Positions 16,379-27,128 of a stretch of DNA of 64,000 nt are shown in pieces (within the stretch, counting starts at the first letter, position 1; the number at the start of each line of letters is the position of its first letter). Below the pieces are notes generated by a model. The model saw only the letters and a program-made list of their open reading frames with translations, was not told the origin of the DNA and searched no databases. Origin of the DNA: Sulfuritalea sp. (GTDB taxonomy: Bacteria > Pseudomonadota > Gammaproteobacteria > Burkholderiales > Rhodocyclaceae); assembly GCF_017302275.1 (NCBI RefSeq), contig NZ_JAFLDR010000004.1, positions 62,001 to 126,000 of the forward strand, written 5' to 3'. A program made the translations under genes and the position numbers.

Positions 16379-16627
16379 TTACAGCTTGCTGCCGAAGGCC
16401 CGGACGATCATCGGCCACGTCGCAGGGCTGTCCCAGTCCTTGGCGTCGTAGTGCTTGGCCAGCACAGGGCCCTGCGCGGCGATCAGCAGGATCAGCGGGA
16501 TGCGGTTGGCGCCGAGCATGTTCCCGAGCTCCAGGCGCGCCTCGCGCAGCGTGCCCGGCGTGGCGGCACAGGCGGCGAAGGCGAGCGCAAGCGAAGGGGC
16601 GGTCGCGGCGATGAGTTTTTGAATCAC
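16379..16627 (-). CDS. Small hypothetical protein
   Basis: The frame has 82 codons from a GTG at 16627. The product has an Ala-rich hydrophobic start (LIAATAPSLALAFAACAATPG), then a helical part (ELGNMLGANRIPLILLIAAQ) and AKDWDSPATWPMIV. It could be anchored in or exported through the membrane, but the signal is not clear. No family is recognised. It is supported by GC-rich third positions and by its tight spacing to the thioesterase gene. A later ATG at MLGANRIP is an alternative start. Confidence 0.5.
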   Translation of the reverse strand: MIQKLIAATAPSLALAFAACAATPGTLREARLELGNMLGANRIPLILLIAAQGPVLAKHYDAKDWDSPATWPMIVRAFGSKL

Positions 16628-16731
16628 GGCGATATCCGGCAATGGAATCTGGCTACCGATTCTAGGACATGTTCCGGTCTGGCCGGCGAGCCATGTTGAC
16701 GTCGGGAAGCGAGGTGGGCGAGGCACCCTCT

Positions 16732-16793
16732 GGAAAAGTCGGCGCCGGTGACACGGCATTGCGCAGTGCCGTGCCGCCAGCGCCGACTTTCCA
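16732..16793. repeat. Head-to-head pair of dispersed AGTCGG repeats
   Basis: AAAAGTCGGCGCCGGTGACA, then CGGCATTGCG, is mirrored by CGCAGTGCCGTGCCGCC and AGCGCCGACTTTCC. The two copies face each other and can fold into one long hairpin. It lies just beyond the end of the Old Yellow Enzyme gene and may act as its terminator. Confidence 0.75.
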
Positions 16794-16800
16794 CCAGGCT

Positions 16801-17871
16801 TCAGGCGGGCAGGGCCGGATAGTCCGTGTAGCCCTTGGGGCCGGGGCTGTAAAAGGTGGCCGGGTCGACGGCGTTGAGCGCCGCGCCGGCCTTGATCCGC
16901 GCCGGCAGGTCCGGGTTGGCGAGGAAGGCGGTGCCGAAGGCGATGGCGTCGAGTTTGCCCGCGGCGACTGCGGCCTCGCCCTCGGCCGGGGTGTAGCCCA
17001 TGTTGCCGACCAGTACGCCCCGGTAGGCGGCGCGCACCGGGGTCAGCACGTCGCCTTTCTGCCTGCCGAAGAAATCGCCGCGCATCAGGTGCAGGTAGGC
17101 CAGCTTGCAGTCGTTGAGCCGCGTCGCCAGCCAGGTGGCGAGCCCGACCGGGTCGCTGTCGATCATGTCGTTGTAGCTGTTGAGCGGCGAGATGCGCAGG
17201 CCAACGCGGTCGGAACCCCAGACCTCGCTCACTGCGGCGATCACTTCCAGCATCAGCCGCGCTCGGTTCTCCAGCGCTCCGCCATAGGGGCCGCTGCGCC
17301 GGTTGCTGCCGTCGCGCAGGAACTGGTCGAGCAGGTAGCCATTGGCGCCATGCACCTCGACGCCGTCGAAGCCGGCCGCCCTGGCGTTGTCGGCGGCCGC
17401 GCGGAAGCCGGCGACGATGCCGGGGATTTCGGCGTCGTCGAGCACGCGCGGCACGACGTAGGGCTGTTTGCCCTGCGGCGTATGCACGGTGTCGTTGGTG
17501 ATCGCCAGCGCGCTGGCGCTGACCGGTTGCTTGCCGCCGTTCAGCAGCGGATGACAGGCGCGGCCGCCGTGCCAGATCTGCAGGAAGATGCGCCCGCCGG
17601 CGGCATGCACCGCGTCCGTTACCAGCTTCCAGCCGGCGACCTGCGCCGGGCCGTAGATGCCGGGTTCGCGCCAGAAGGCCGAGTTGCCCTCCACGGCCAT
17701 GGTCGCCTCGGCGATCAGCAGGCCGGCGCTGGCGCGCTGCGCGTAGTGCTCTGCCATCAGGGCGTTGGCGACGTGCTCCTCGCCGGCGCGGCAGCGCGTC
17801 AGCGGGGCCATGAAGATGCGGTTGGGGGCGGTTAGGGCGCCGAGGCGCAGGGGATCGAACAAGCTCGTCAT
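16801..17871 (-). CDS. Alkene reductase, Old Yellow Enzyme family
   Basis: This FMN-dependent NAD(P)H oxidoreductase of the NemA/OYE group has 356 residues. The N-terminal LFDPLRLGALTAPNRIFMAPLTRCRA carries the flavin-contacting strand. The central GFDGVEVHGANGYLLDQFL carries the substrate-binding His-x-x-Asn pair, and GNMGYTPAEGE and AFGTAFLANPDL form the phosphate-binding end. Such enzymes reduce activated C=C bonds or nitroesters. The ATG at 17871 starts at the family N-terminus. The gene is divergent from the iorAB-type genes with only 67 bases between, so shared regulation is plausible. Confidence 0.93.
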   Translation of the reverse strand: MTSLFDPLRLGALTAPNRIFMAPLTRCRAGEEHVANALMAEHYAQRASAGLLIAEATMAVEGNSAFWREPGIYGPAQVAGWKLVTDAVHAAGGRIFLQIWHGGRACHPLLNGGKQPVSASALAITNDTVHTPQGKQPYVVPRVLDDAEIPGIVAGFRAAADNARAAGFDGVEVHGANGYLLDQFLRDGSNRRSGPYGGALENRARLMLEVIAAVSEVWGSDRVGLRISPLNSYNDMIDSDPVGLATWLATRLNDCKLAYLHLMRGDFFGRQKGDVLTPVRAAYRGVLVGNMGYTPAEGEAAVAAGKLDAIAFGTAFLANPDLPARIKAGAALNAVDPATFYSPGPKGYTDYPALPA

Positions 17872-17938
17872 GGGGGCATCCGAAAGGTGGCAAACCGGTG
17901 CATCATAACCGCTGGCAAAACCCCGACGGAGTCCGCGC

Positions 17939-18412
17939 ATGGTTACCCTCAAAGTCAATGGCAAGCCGCGCCAGCTTGATGTCTCGCCCGACACGCCCCT
18001 GCTCTGGGCTTTGCGCGACACGCTGCAACTCACCGGCACCAAGTACGGCTGCGGCCAGGCGCTGTGTGGCGCCTGCAACGTTCATGTCGATGGCGTGCCG
18101 ACGCGCTCCTGCGTCACGCCGGTCTCCGCCGTGGCCGGGCGCAGCATCACCACCATCGAGGCGGTCGATGCCGGCCGGGTCGGCCGCGCGGTGCAGGAGG
18201 CCTGGCGCGAGCTCGATGTCGTGCAGTGCGGCTACTGCCAGTCCGGCCAGATCATGAGCGCCGTGGCGCTGCTGGCGGCGAACCGCAAACCAAGCGATGC
18301 CGACATCGACAACGCGATGGCCGGCAACCTTTGCCGCTGCGCCACCTACCAGCGCATCCGCGCCGCGATCCACGAGGCGGCGCGCAAGCTCGGCAAGGAG
18401 AAGCAGGCATGA
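17939..18412 (+). CDS. Molybdenum hydroxylase small subunit, 2Fe-2S (IorA-like)
   Basis: The 157-residue protein contains both iron-sulfur clusters of this family: a plant-ferredoxin type ([17 protein letters not shown] with a fourth Cys in RSC) and a helical one (CGYCQSGQ ... NLCRCATY). It passes electrons from the molybdenum subunit to an acceptor, as in isoquinoline 1-oxidoreductase. The final bases overlap the next start (ATGA). No FAD subunit is present, which fits the two-subunit IorAB/aldehyde-dehydrogenase type that feeds a membrane cytochrome. Confidence 0.93.
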   Translation: MVTLKVNGKPRQLDVSPDTPLLWALRDTLQLTGTKYGCGQALCGACNVHVDGVPTRSCVTPVSAVAGRSITTIEAVDAGRVGRAVQEAWRELDVVQCGYCQSGQIMSAVALLAANRKPSDADIDNAMAGNLCRCATYQRIRAAIHEAARKLGKEKQA

Positions 18413-20628
18413 ACGCGCCCGTTATCGAGAACCTGAGCCGCCGCGGCTTCCTGCAGGGTGTCGGCGGATTGACGCTGGGCTTCTGCATTTCCGCGCCGCT
18501 GGGACCGGCCGCGCTGGCCAGGATCGCCGTCGCGCCAGCGACCAAAGGAAGCCCCCGTGGGGCGCCGACTTTCGGCTTCAACGCATTCCTGCGCATCGGC
18601 AGCGACGACACGGTGACCGTGATCTCCAAGCACCTCGAAATGGGGCAGGGCACCTACACCGGCCTGGCGACGATACTCGCCGAAGAACTCGACGCCGACT
18701 GGAAGGCGGTGCGCGTCGAGGGTGCACCGGCCGACGCCAGCCGTTACAACAACCTGTTCTGGGGCCCGGCGCAGGGTACCGGCGGCAGCACCGCGATAGC
18801 CAACTCCTGGGGCCAGTTGCGCGCCGCCGGCGCCACCGCGCGCGCCATGCTGGTGGCTGCAGCGGCCAAGCGCTGGCAGGTGCCTGCCTCCGAGATCACG
18901 GTGCGCGATGGCGTGGTCATGCATGCCGCCTCCAGGCGCCGCGCGCGCTTCGGCGAACTGGCCGAGGCGGCGGCGCAAGAGAAGCTGTTGATCGACGTGG
19001 CGCTGAAGAAGCCATCCGAGTTCCGCCTCGTCGGCCGTCATGCGCGGCGCCTGGACAGCGCCGACAAGGTCAATGGCAAGGCGCAGTTCACGCAGGACGT
19101 GCAGTTGCCCGGCATGCTGGTCGCGGTGGTCGCCCATGCGCCGCGCTTCGGCGCCGTGCTGCGCGGTTTCGACGGCGCGGCGGCGAAGCGGGTCAAGGGT
19201 GTGGCGGACGTGGTGCAGATCCCCTCGGGCGTCGCCGTGCTGGCGAGCGATACCTGGTCGGCGAAAAAGGGGCGCGACGCGCTCAAACTCGATTGGGACG
19301 AAGCCAAGGCGTTCAAGCTCGGCACCGACGAGATCCTGGCGAAGTACCGGGAACTGGCGAAGAAGCCGGGACTGGTGGCCCATGCGTCAGGAGACGTCGA
19401 CGCGGCCTTCGCCAAGGCGGCCAAGGTGATCCGCGCCGAGTTCGACTTCCCCTACCTGGCGCACGCGGCGATGGAGCCGATGAATTGCGTGGTTCGGCGC
19501 ACGGCCGAGGGCTGCGAGGTGTGGAACGGTGAGCAGCTGCACACCGGCGACCAGTACGCGCTGGCCGCCGTGTTCGGCCTCAAGGCCGAGCAGGTCAAGA
19601 TCAACATGCTCTACGCCGGCGGCAGCTTCGGTCGGCGCGCCAACACCAGGTCGGACTATGTGGTCGAGGCGGCGAACATCGTCAAGGCGATCGATGGCCG
19701 CGCGCCGGTCAAGCTGGTCTGGCTGCGCGAGGACGACATGCGCGGCGGCTACTACCGGCCGCTGTTCCACCACGCGCTGGAAGCCGCGATCGACGCCGAG
19801 GGCCGGCTCGCCGGCTGGCGCCATCGCCTGGTCGGCCAGTCCATCCTCAAGGGCTCGCCCTTCGAGGGCATGGTCAAGAATGGCATCGACGCCGTCTCGG
19901 TCGAGGGCGCGGCCAACCTGCCCTATGCGATCCCCAACATGCGCGTCGACCTGCATTCGCCCGATGACATCGCCGTGCCGGTGCTGTGGTGGCGCTCGGT
20001 CGGGTCTTCACACACCGCCTATTCGACCGAGGTCTTCCTCGACCAGGCAGCCAAGGCCATGGGCAAGGATCCGGTGGCGTTGCGCCTGGAACTGCTGGCC
20101 AAGCATCCGCGCCATGCCGCCGTGCTGCGCCTGGCGGCCGAGAAGGCCGGCTGGGACAAGCCGCTGGCCCCGGGCAAGCCGGGCACGCGGCGCGGCCGCG
20201 GCGTGGCCGTGCATGAGTCCTTCCATTCCTATGTCGCCGAGGTGGCGGAGGTGACGGTGGCCGCCGACGGCACACTGACGGTCGACCGCGTGGTCTGCGC
20301 CGTCGATTGCGGCATCGCCGTTAACCCCGACAACGTGCGTTCCCAGGTCGAGGGCGCGGTCGGCTTCGCGCTCTCTGCCGCCCTCTATGGCGAGATCGCG
20401 CTCAAGGACGGCGTGGTGACCGCCGGCAACTTCGATGCCTATCCGATCCTGCGCATCAACGAGATGCCCAAGGTCGAGGTGCACATCGTTCCCTCGCCAG
20501 CCGATCCCACCGGCATCGGCGAGCCACCCGTGCCGCCGCTGGCGCCGGCCGTGGCGAATGCCATCGGCGCCGCGACAGGCAGGTATCCGGGACGGCTGCC
20601 GTTTCGCGCGGAGGATCTCAAGGTCTGA
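18409..20628 (+). CDS. Molybdenum hydroxylase large subunit (IorB-like), Tat-exported
   Basis: The 739-residue subunit binds the molybdopterin cofactor and carries out hydroxylation or aldehyde oxidation. A twin-arginine signal is present ([20 protein letters not shown], residues 9-28), so the heterodimer is probably exported folded to the periplasm. Family motifs include [31 protein letters not shown] and [18 protein letters not shown] near the C-terminus. The true substrate is unknown. Residues about 39-55 ([16 protein letters not shown]), between the signal and the mature domain, are encoded by a long repeat copy. The start overlaps the IorA-like stop by four bases. Confidence 0.92.
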   Translation: MNAPVIENLSRRGFLQGVGGLTLGFCISAPLGPAALARIAVAPATKGSPRGAPTFGFNAFLRIGSDDTVTVISKHLEMGQGTYTGLATILAEELDADWKAVRVEGAPADASRYNNLFWGPAQGTGGSTAIANSWGQLRAAGATARAMLVAAAAKRWQVPASEITVRDGVVMHAASRRRARFGELAEAAAQEKLLIDVALKKPSEFRLVGRHARRLDSADKVNGKAQFTQDVQLPGMLVAVVAHAPRFGAVLRGFDGAAAKRVKGVADVVQIPSGVAVLASDTWSAKKGRDALKLDWDEAKAFKLGTDEILAKYRELAKKPGLVAHASGDVDAAFAKAAKVIRAEFDFPYLAHAAMEPMNCVVRRTAEGCEVWNGEQLHTGDQYALAAVFGLKAEQVKINMLYAGGSFGRRANTRSDYVVEAANIVKAIDGRAPVKLVWLREDDMRGGYYRPLFHHALEAAIDAEGRLAGWRHRLVGQSILKGSPFEGMVKNGIDAVSVEGAANLPYAIPNMRVDLHSPDDIAVPVLWWRSVGSSHTAYSTEVFLDQAAKAMGKDPVALRLELLAKHPRHAAVLRLAAEKAGWDKPLAPGKPGTRRGRGVAVHESFHSYVAEVAEVTVAADGTLTVDRVVCAVDCGIAVNPDNVRSQVEGAVGFALSAALYGEIALKDGVVTAGNFDAYPILRINEMPKVEVHIVPSPADPTGIGEPPVPPLAPAVANAIGAATGRYPGRLPFRAEDLKV
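18525..18573 (-). repeat. Dispersed AGTCGG repeat, long form, inside the iorB-like gene
   Basis: Read on the minus strand: GAAAGTCGGCGCCCCACGGG, then GGCTTCCTTTGGTCGC and TGGCGCGACGGCG. It is nearly identical to the long copy at 15281-15335. It lies in frame between the Tat signal and the mature enzyme. Confidence 0.75.
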
Positions 20629-20629
20629 G

Positions 20630-20654
20630 CGCCGTATTGCCGGCGCCGACTTTT
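20630..20654 (-). repeat. Dispersed AGTCGG repeat, short form
   Basis: On the minus strand AAAAGTCGGCGCCGGCAATA followed by CGGCG. It begins two bases after the iorB-like stop codon. Confidence 0.7.
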
Positions 20655-21103
20655 GGGTCTGCGCAGCAGATTCGGCGGATCACCGCTCCGTGTGTGTTCC
20701 AACTGGCGGGCTGCAGAGCGTCGCCGCTGCAAGGTAGGCGGACGCAGCAGTTCCACGGGCGCCAGGCAGAGCCGCAATCGACCATCGTGCGCCTGTTCGC
20801 GTCGTCCACCCCTGCGGTGGATGATGCGGCGCGACTGAAGGGCTTTCATGATCCGGCGGTGAGCCACCTGCTGGCAAGTTCTGGACGCCGTAAAGTGCCA
20901 GGTGAGCCAAGCCTGCAGAGGCAACTGCCATGTGTCCTCTAGGTGTCATCCCCGGAAGGCAATTCCCGCCGGTGGCGAGCATCCTTTTTTGCACCTTGTC
21001 GAGTCTGTCTCCCGGGTGGTGTTTGGCGCAAGGCGCGGGTTATGGCCTTCATTGCGGACTTGAGCCATACTTTCCGGCATTTCCCAGCCACCGAAAGTCC
21101 GCC
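20655..21103. other. Non-coding gap between iorB-like and glycine-zipper genes
   Basis: No convincing gene is seen in this stretch of about 450 bases; open frames lack family resemblance and good starts. It holds a short hairpin (TCCACC at 20805-20810, GGTGGA at 20816-20821). The last 100 bases should contain the promoter of the glycine-zipper gene, but no clear -10/-35 pair stands out. Confidence 0.5.
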
Positions 21104-21664
21104 ATGAAAACCCGCCTTAGCCTCCTGTTCGCCGCCACCTTCCTCGCCAACCTGGTTTTCGCCGCCGATGCGCCGGCCAGCGCGGCCGAGAAGCGCTATG
21201 CCGAGGATCGCAAGCTGTGCGCCGACGAATCCTCGTCGAGCGCGCGCATGCAATGCCTGCGCGACGCCAAGGCCGAGTACGACAAGACAGTCGGCGCCGG
21301 CGTCACGGCGAAGCCGGCCGTGGCAAAGACCTGCGAGGGCTGCGGCAGGGTGGTTGCGGTGTCGGTGGTGGAGAAGGATGGCGAGGGCAGCGCGGTCGGC
21401 ATGGTCGCCGGCGGCGTGGCGGGGGCCCTGCTTGGCAACCAGATCGGCAAGGGCGCCAGTCGCGACATCGCGACCCTCGCCGGTGCGGCCGGCGGCGCCT
21501 ATGCGGGCAACAAGATCGAGCAGAAGGTGAAGGCGGTCAAGCGCTGGGACGTGGTGGTGCGCTTCGACAACGGTACCGAGAAGTCCTACAGCTTCGACAA
21601 GGACCCCGGTTTCGCCATCGGCAGCGACGTGAAGTCTGCCGGCAACAGCGTTGTTGCCCGCTGA
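21104..21664 (+). CDS. Glycine zipper 2TM domain exported protein
   Basis: This 186-residue protein has a signal peptide (1-20, ending LVFA). A Cys pair lies in CEGCGRVV, and a glycine-zipper region follows (GMVAGGVAGALLGNQIGKG ... AGAAGGAYAGNKIE) typical of SlyB/PCP-like envelope proteins. A C-terminal beta part (RWDVVVRFDNGTEKSYSF) ends it. It probably sits in the outer membrane or periplasm; the role is unknown. The ATG at 21104 begins the signal peptide; open sequence upstream is unsupported. Codons for TVGAGVTAKP coincide with a possible repeat copy (21287-21312). Confidence 0.85.
   Translation: MKTRLSLLFAATFLANLVFAADAPASAAEKRYAEDRKLCADESSSSARMQCLRDAKAEYDKTVGAGVTAKPAVAKTCEGCGRVVAVSVVEKDGEGSAVGMVAGGVAGALLGNQIGKGASRDIATLAGAAGGAYAGNKIEQKVKAVKRWDVVVRFDNGTEKSYSFDKDPGFAIGSDVKSAGNSVVAR
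21287..21312 (+). repeat. Possible dispersed AGTCGG repeat in the glycine-zipper gene
   Basis: ACAGTCGGCGCCGGCGTCAC followed by GGCGAA differs from the consensus at few positions. It is in frame in a linker region of the protein. Confidence 0.4.
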
Positions 21665-21685
21665 GCGTCGGCCGTCGGGCCGGGC

Positions 21686-22015
21686 TCAGCGGTAGTGGAT
21701 CGCCAGCCAGACCGAGGGCTGTGCCGGGTCGGTCCAGTCCACCCGGTGGCGGCGATGCGCCGCGATGTCGAGCCAGTCGCCGGGCGCCAGGGTGCGCGGC
21801 GCGGCTTCGTCTTCGAACCGGATTTGCGCGGCGCCCGATAGCAGCAACACCCACTCGGCCACCTCCTGGTCGTACCAGAAGCCCGGCGGACTGGCTTGGC
21901 CGGTGGATACGATGCGCTCCACCCGGAAGCCGGAGCGCGCCAGCAGTTCCTCGAACGTCTCGCCGGTATCCGCCGCCTCGGCCAGGCTGGCGAGGAGGTT
22001 GCCGCTGGTAGCCAC
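21686..22015 (-). CDS. Cupin domain protein
   Basis: The 109-residue single-domain cupin contains GFWYDQEVAEWVLLLSGAAQIRFEDE and APGDWLDIAAHRRHRVDWT, corresponding to cupin motifs 1 and 2. The usual metal-binding His of motif 1 is partly replaced, so metal binding is uncertain. It starts with GTG two bases after the stop of the YjdM-like gene, indicating co-transcription. Confidence 0.8.
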   Translation of the reverse strand: MATSGNLLASLAEAADTGETFEELLARSGFRVERIVSTGQASPPGFWYDQEVAEWVLLLSGAAQIRFEDEAAPRTLAPGDWLDIAAHRRHRVDWTDPAQPSVWLAIHYR

Positions 22016-22017
22016 GC

Positions 22018-22356
22018 CTAGGCCTTTTTCACGAACTCGGACTTCAGTCCCATTTGTCCGATGCCGTCAATCCGACAGTCGATGTCGTGGTCGCCGTCCA
22101 CCAGGCGGATGTTCTTGACCTTGGTGCCGACCTTGACCACCGAGGAGGAGCCCTTGACCTTGAGGTCCTTGATCACGGTGACCGTGTCGCCGTCCTGCAG
22201 CAGGTTGCCGTTGGAATCGCGCACCACGCGCACCTCGTCCGGACCGGCGGCGGCCTGGCAGGGCCACTCGTGGGCGCATTCCGGGCAGACGAAGTTGTCG
22301 CCATCCGCGTAGGTGAATTCGGATTTGCATTGCGGACAGGGTGGCAGGCTGCTCAT
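22018..22356 (-). CDS. yjdM: Zinc ribbon protein YjdM (PhnA family)
   Basis: The 112-residue protein has an N-terminal zinc ribbon with two Cys pairs ([21 protein letters not shown]). The C-terminal KOW-like barrel carries [16 protein letters not shown] and [21 protein letters not shown], the signature of YjdM, formerly called PhnA. The function is unknown; the link to phosphonates is historical and probably wrong. It is the first gene of a two-gene unit with the cupin gene. Confidence 0.93.
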   Translation of the reverse strand: MSSLPPCPQCKSEFTYADGDNFVCPECAHEWPCQAAAGPDEVRVVRDSNGNLLQDGDTVTVIKDLKVKGSSSVVKVGTKVKNIRLVDGDHDIDCRIDGIGQMGLKSEFVKKA

Positions 22357-22436
22357 GGGCTTCTTTCGCTGACGTGGGCTCTTGGTCGTAAATGCTACTA
22401 CGCCGGGTTCGGTCGCCGGGCGTTCGGACCGTTCGG

Positions 22437-22452
22437 CCAGCGCCGACTTTCG
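22437..22452 (-). repeat. Partial dispersed AGTCGG repeat
   Basis: Only CGAAAGTCGGCGCTGG (minus strand) is recognisable, upstream of the yjdM-like gene. The gap 22357-22625 otherwise shows nothing. Confidence 0.4.
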
Positions 22453-22625
22453 TGCCGGCGTGTGCGGTCTGCCGGTTCCTGAGTCGTCCACCCTTCGACA
22501 TGGACATACTCGCAGCATTGCCGCATTCCCGGCGGCCGGGCAATGTACAGCCGCAAACCGAGCGCACCATGCGTCAGCGGCCGGTCGTGGCGAACGGAAC
22601 TTCCGCGGCCATGGAAAGGGCGTCG

Positions 22626-22907
22626 CTATCGCGGCCGATCGTCGCCGGGGGGCAGCTTGTCATCGATCGCTCGGTAGTCTTCGATGACCACGGCTTCGCC
22701 ATCGATCACCTGGCCGCTGGCCGCCCGATCGCGAGCGGCCTGTTCCCGCATGGCCCGCCGCAATTTGCGGGTCTTCCACGCCAGGTAACTCCAGACCGCA
22801 AGCCCGAGCACCGCAATTGCGGCGAACAGCACCAGCGAGAACATGAAGCCGAGCACCAGCAGGACGGAGCCGGCGATCAGCGCAAACAGGTTTCGGATCA
22901 CGTTCAT
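22626..22907 (-). CDS. Small inner-membrane protein
   Basis: The 93-residue product has hydrophobic residues 4-45 ([39 protein letters not shown]), enough for two transmembrane helices, then a basic segment ([17 protein letters not shown]) and an acidic tail. No family is recognised. The ATG at 22907 begins directly at the membrane part; an upstream ATG would add 17 polar residues. Confidence 0.6.
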   Translation of the reverse strand: MNVIRNLFALIAGSVLLVLGFMFSLVLFAAIAVLGLAVWSYLAWKTRKLRRAMREQAARDRAASGQVIDGEAVVIEDYRAIDDKLPPGDDRPR

Positions 22908-22966
22908 GTCTCCGGCAACGGTCGACGCGGACCGTGTTTCCATCGAGGATACTGCCACCAGAAATG

Positions 22967-22992
22967 CAAAAAGCCCAACCTAGGGCTGGGCT
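22967..22992 (-). terminator. Terminator of the tRNA-Asn gene
   Basis: On the minus strand AGCCCA ... TGGGCT form a stem whose inner CC/GG can also pair, followed by TTTTT. It lies 28 bases after the tRNA. Confidence 0.7.
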
Positions 22993-23019
22993 AAGTGCTG
23001 GAACAAAAACAAAATTCTT

Positions 23020-23095
23020 TGGCTCCTCGACCTGGGCTCGAACCAGGGACCTACGGATTAACAGTCCGGCGCTCTACCGACTGAGCTATCGAGGA
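23020..23095 (-). tRNA. tRNA-Asn (GTT)
   Basis: The gene has 76 bases with encoded CCA. The acceptor stem TCCTCGA pairs with TCGAGGA; the D arm is AGCTCAGTCGGTAGAGC; the anticodon loop CTGTTAA carries GTT; the T arm is CCTGGTTCGAGCCCAGG. All four stems are intact. Confidence 0.97.
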
Positions 23096-23112
23096 ACATT
23101 CAAGAGGCGCGG

Positions 23113-23141
23113 ATTATAGCCGCGCCTGTTTTTGCCCGCAA
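23113..23141 (-). promoter_or_regulatory. Promoter of tRNA-Asn
   Basis: On the minus strand TATAAT (23113-23118) is preceded 17 bases away by TTGCGG (23136-23141). Transcription would begin about ten bases before the tRNA. Confidence 0.6.
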
Positions 23142-23149
23142 TAGCCGGA

Positions 23150-24352
23150 TCAGCTTTTCAGCACGGTGGCGATGGCCTTGGCCACGTAATCGATGTTGCG
23201 CGTGTTGAGCGCGGCGACGCAGATGCGGCCGGTGCTGACGGCGTAGATGCCGAACTCGGTTTTCAGGCGCTCGACCTGGGCCGCCGTCAGCCCCGTGTAG
23301 CTGAACATGCCTCGCTGCACCTTGATGAAGTCGAAGCCCGTGGCGCCGGCGGCGCTGAGCTTGTCGACCAGGCTCATGCGCATGGCGCGGATGCGATCGC
23401 GCATGCCAGCCAGTTCGTCTTCCCACTGCTGGCGCAGTTCCGGGCTGGCGAGCACGGCGGCGACCACGGCGCCGCCGTGGGTGGGCGGGTTGCTGTAGTT
23501 GGTGCGGATCACGCGCTTGACCTGCGACAGCACGCGCGCCGACTCGTCCTTGCCGGCGGTGACGATGGTCAGCGCGCCGACGCGCTCGCCATACAGCGAG
23601 AAGGACTTGCTGAAGCTGCTGGAGACCACGAATTGCAGGCCCGAGGCGGCAAACAGGTCGAGGGCAATGGCGTCCGGCTTGATGCCGTCGGCGAAGCCCT
23701 GGTAGGCCATGTCGATGAAGGCGACGAGATCGCGCTGCCTGACGAGGTCGACGACTTCCGTCCATTGCGCGGCCGAGAGGTCGGCGCCGGTGGGATTGTG
23801 GCAGCAGGCGTGGAGCACGACGATGGACTTGGCCGGCATCGCCGCCAGCGCGGCCTTCATGCCGGCAAAATTGACGCCGCGCGTGGCGGCATCGTAGTAG
23901 GCGTAGTTGTCGACCGTGAAGCCGGCGGATTCGAACAGGGCGCGATGGTTTTCCCAGCTCGGGTCGCTGATGTAGACCTTGGCCTCGGGCAGCAGGCGCT
24001 TCAGGTAGTCGGCGCCGACCTTCAGCGCGCCGGTGCCGCCCAGGCATTCGCAGGTGATGGCGCAGCCGGCGGCGAGCAGTGCGGAATCCTTGCCGAAGAG
24101 CAGGTTCTGCACCGCGTTGTTGTAGGCGGCGATGCCCTCGATCGGTTGGTAGCCGCGCGCCGGCTGGGTTTCCAGGCGGGCCTTTTCGGCGGCCTTGACG
24201 GCGCCCAGCAGCGGGATCTTGCCGTCGTCGCCGAAATAGACCCCGACGCCGAGGTTGACCTTGTTCGGATTGGCGTCGGCGTTGAAGGCTTCGTTGAGGC
24301 CCAGGATGGGGTCGCGGGGGGCCATTTCGACGGTGGCGAAGAGTGAGGACAT
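23150..24352 (-). CDS. Aromatic/aspartate aminotransferase
   Basis: This PLP aminotransferase of the AspC/TyrB subgroup has 400 residues. The PLP lysine K249 is in SSSFSKSFSLYGERVGAL. HNPTGADLS and FIDMAYQGFADG hold the cofactor Asp/Tyr, and the substrate-binding Arg lies near the C-terminal end (STGRICVAALN). It transfers amino groups between aspartate or aromatic amino acids and 2-oxoglutarate. AspC and TyrB cannot be separated by eye. It is divergent from uvrB across 151 bases holding a repeat copy. Confidence 0.92.
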   Translation of the reverse strand: MSSLFATVEMAPRDPILGLNEAFNADANPNKVNLGVGVYFGDDGKIPLLGAVKAAEKARLETQPARGYQPIEGIAAYNNAVQNLLFGKDSALLAAGCAITCECLGGTGALKVGADYLKRLLPEAKVYISDPSWENHRALFESAGFTVDNYAYYDAATRGVNFAGMKAALAAMPAKSIVVLHACCHNPTGADLSAAQWTEVVDLVRQRDLVAFIDMAYQGFADGIKPDAIALDLFAASGLQFVVSSSFSKSFSLYGERVGALTIVTAGKDESARVLSQVKRVIRTNYSNPPTHGGAVVAAVLASPELRQQWEDELAGMRDRIRAMRMSLVDKLSAAGATGFDFIKVQRGMFSYTGLTAAQVERLKTEFGIYAVSTGRICVAALNTRNIDYVAKAIATVLKS

Positions 24353-24376
24353 GGGGGCTCCGGATACTGAATGAAT

Positions 24377-24403
24377 GAAAGAGTCGGCGCGGGCGCTACG
24401 GCG
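24377..24403 (+). repeat. Dispersed AGTCGG repeat, short form
   Basis: GAAAGAGTCGGCGCGGGCGC followed by TACGGCG. It lies in the divergent gap between the aminotransferase gene and uvrB. Confidence 0.65.
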
Positions 24404-24503
24404 AATTTATGTTGCAGCGCAAAGCGCGCAATAATACCCGATAGGCGCGGGCGGTTTCATCAGGATTTGATCGGCTTTCCATAAATAAACAAGAGGGTAG
24501 GTC

Positions 24504-26572
<2,069 letters not shown>

Positions 26573-26576
<4 letters not shown>

Positions 26577-27049
26577 CCGTGCACAAGGTGCTGTTCGTTT
26601 GTACAGGGAACATCTGCCGATCACCGACGGCCGAGGGGGTGGCACGCGACCTGGCACGCCGGCTTGGCGTCGAGCAGCGTTTCGAGTTCGATTCGGCCGG
26701 TACCCATGGCTATCACATCGGCGATCCACCCGATCCGCGCACCGTGGCCGCCGCGCGCAAACGCGGTTACGATCTCGCACACTTGCGTGCTCGGCGCGTG
26801 ACGGAGTTCGATTTCCTCCGTTTCCACCATGTGCTGGCGATGGGACATGACCATCTGCAGTGGTTGCGACGCGCTTGTCCGCCCGAGCAACGCGACAAGT
26901 TGCGGCTGTTTCTCGATTTCAGCCGGCGCTTCGACGGCAGGGAAGTTCCCGATCCTTATTACGGCGGACCCGACGGCTTCGAGCAGGTGCTGGACATGGT
27001 CGAGGATGCGGCAAGCCAACTGATCGCCCAACTGACGGCAAAGGCCTGA
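26573..27049 (+). CDS. Low molecular weight protein tyrosine phosphatase
   Basis: The 158-residue enzyme has the P-loop [13 protein letters not shown] with nucleophile C10 and R16, and the general acid D127 in DPYYGG, as in LMW-PTPs. It dephosphorylates phosphotyrosine; in bacteria such enzymes often counter tyrosine kinases of exopolysaccharide synthesis, but no such genes are adjacent. The ATGA overlap with uvrB indicates coupling. Confidence 0.94.
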
Positions 27050-27077
27050 AGCGCGGCATTGCCAAGCCGGGGCCACG

Positions 27078-27110
27078 AAAATGCAACGGGCGCCCTTGGA
27101 CGCCCGTTGC
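27078..27110 (-). terminator. Rho-independent terminator of rne
   Basis: On the minus strand GCAACGGGCG and CGCCCGTTGC form a perfect 10-bp stem over an eight-base loop, followed by ATTTT. It lies between the convergent phosphatase gene and rne. Confidence 0.75.
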
Positions 27111-27128
27111 TGCGATGACCGAAGCGTA

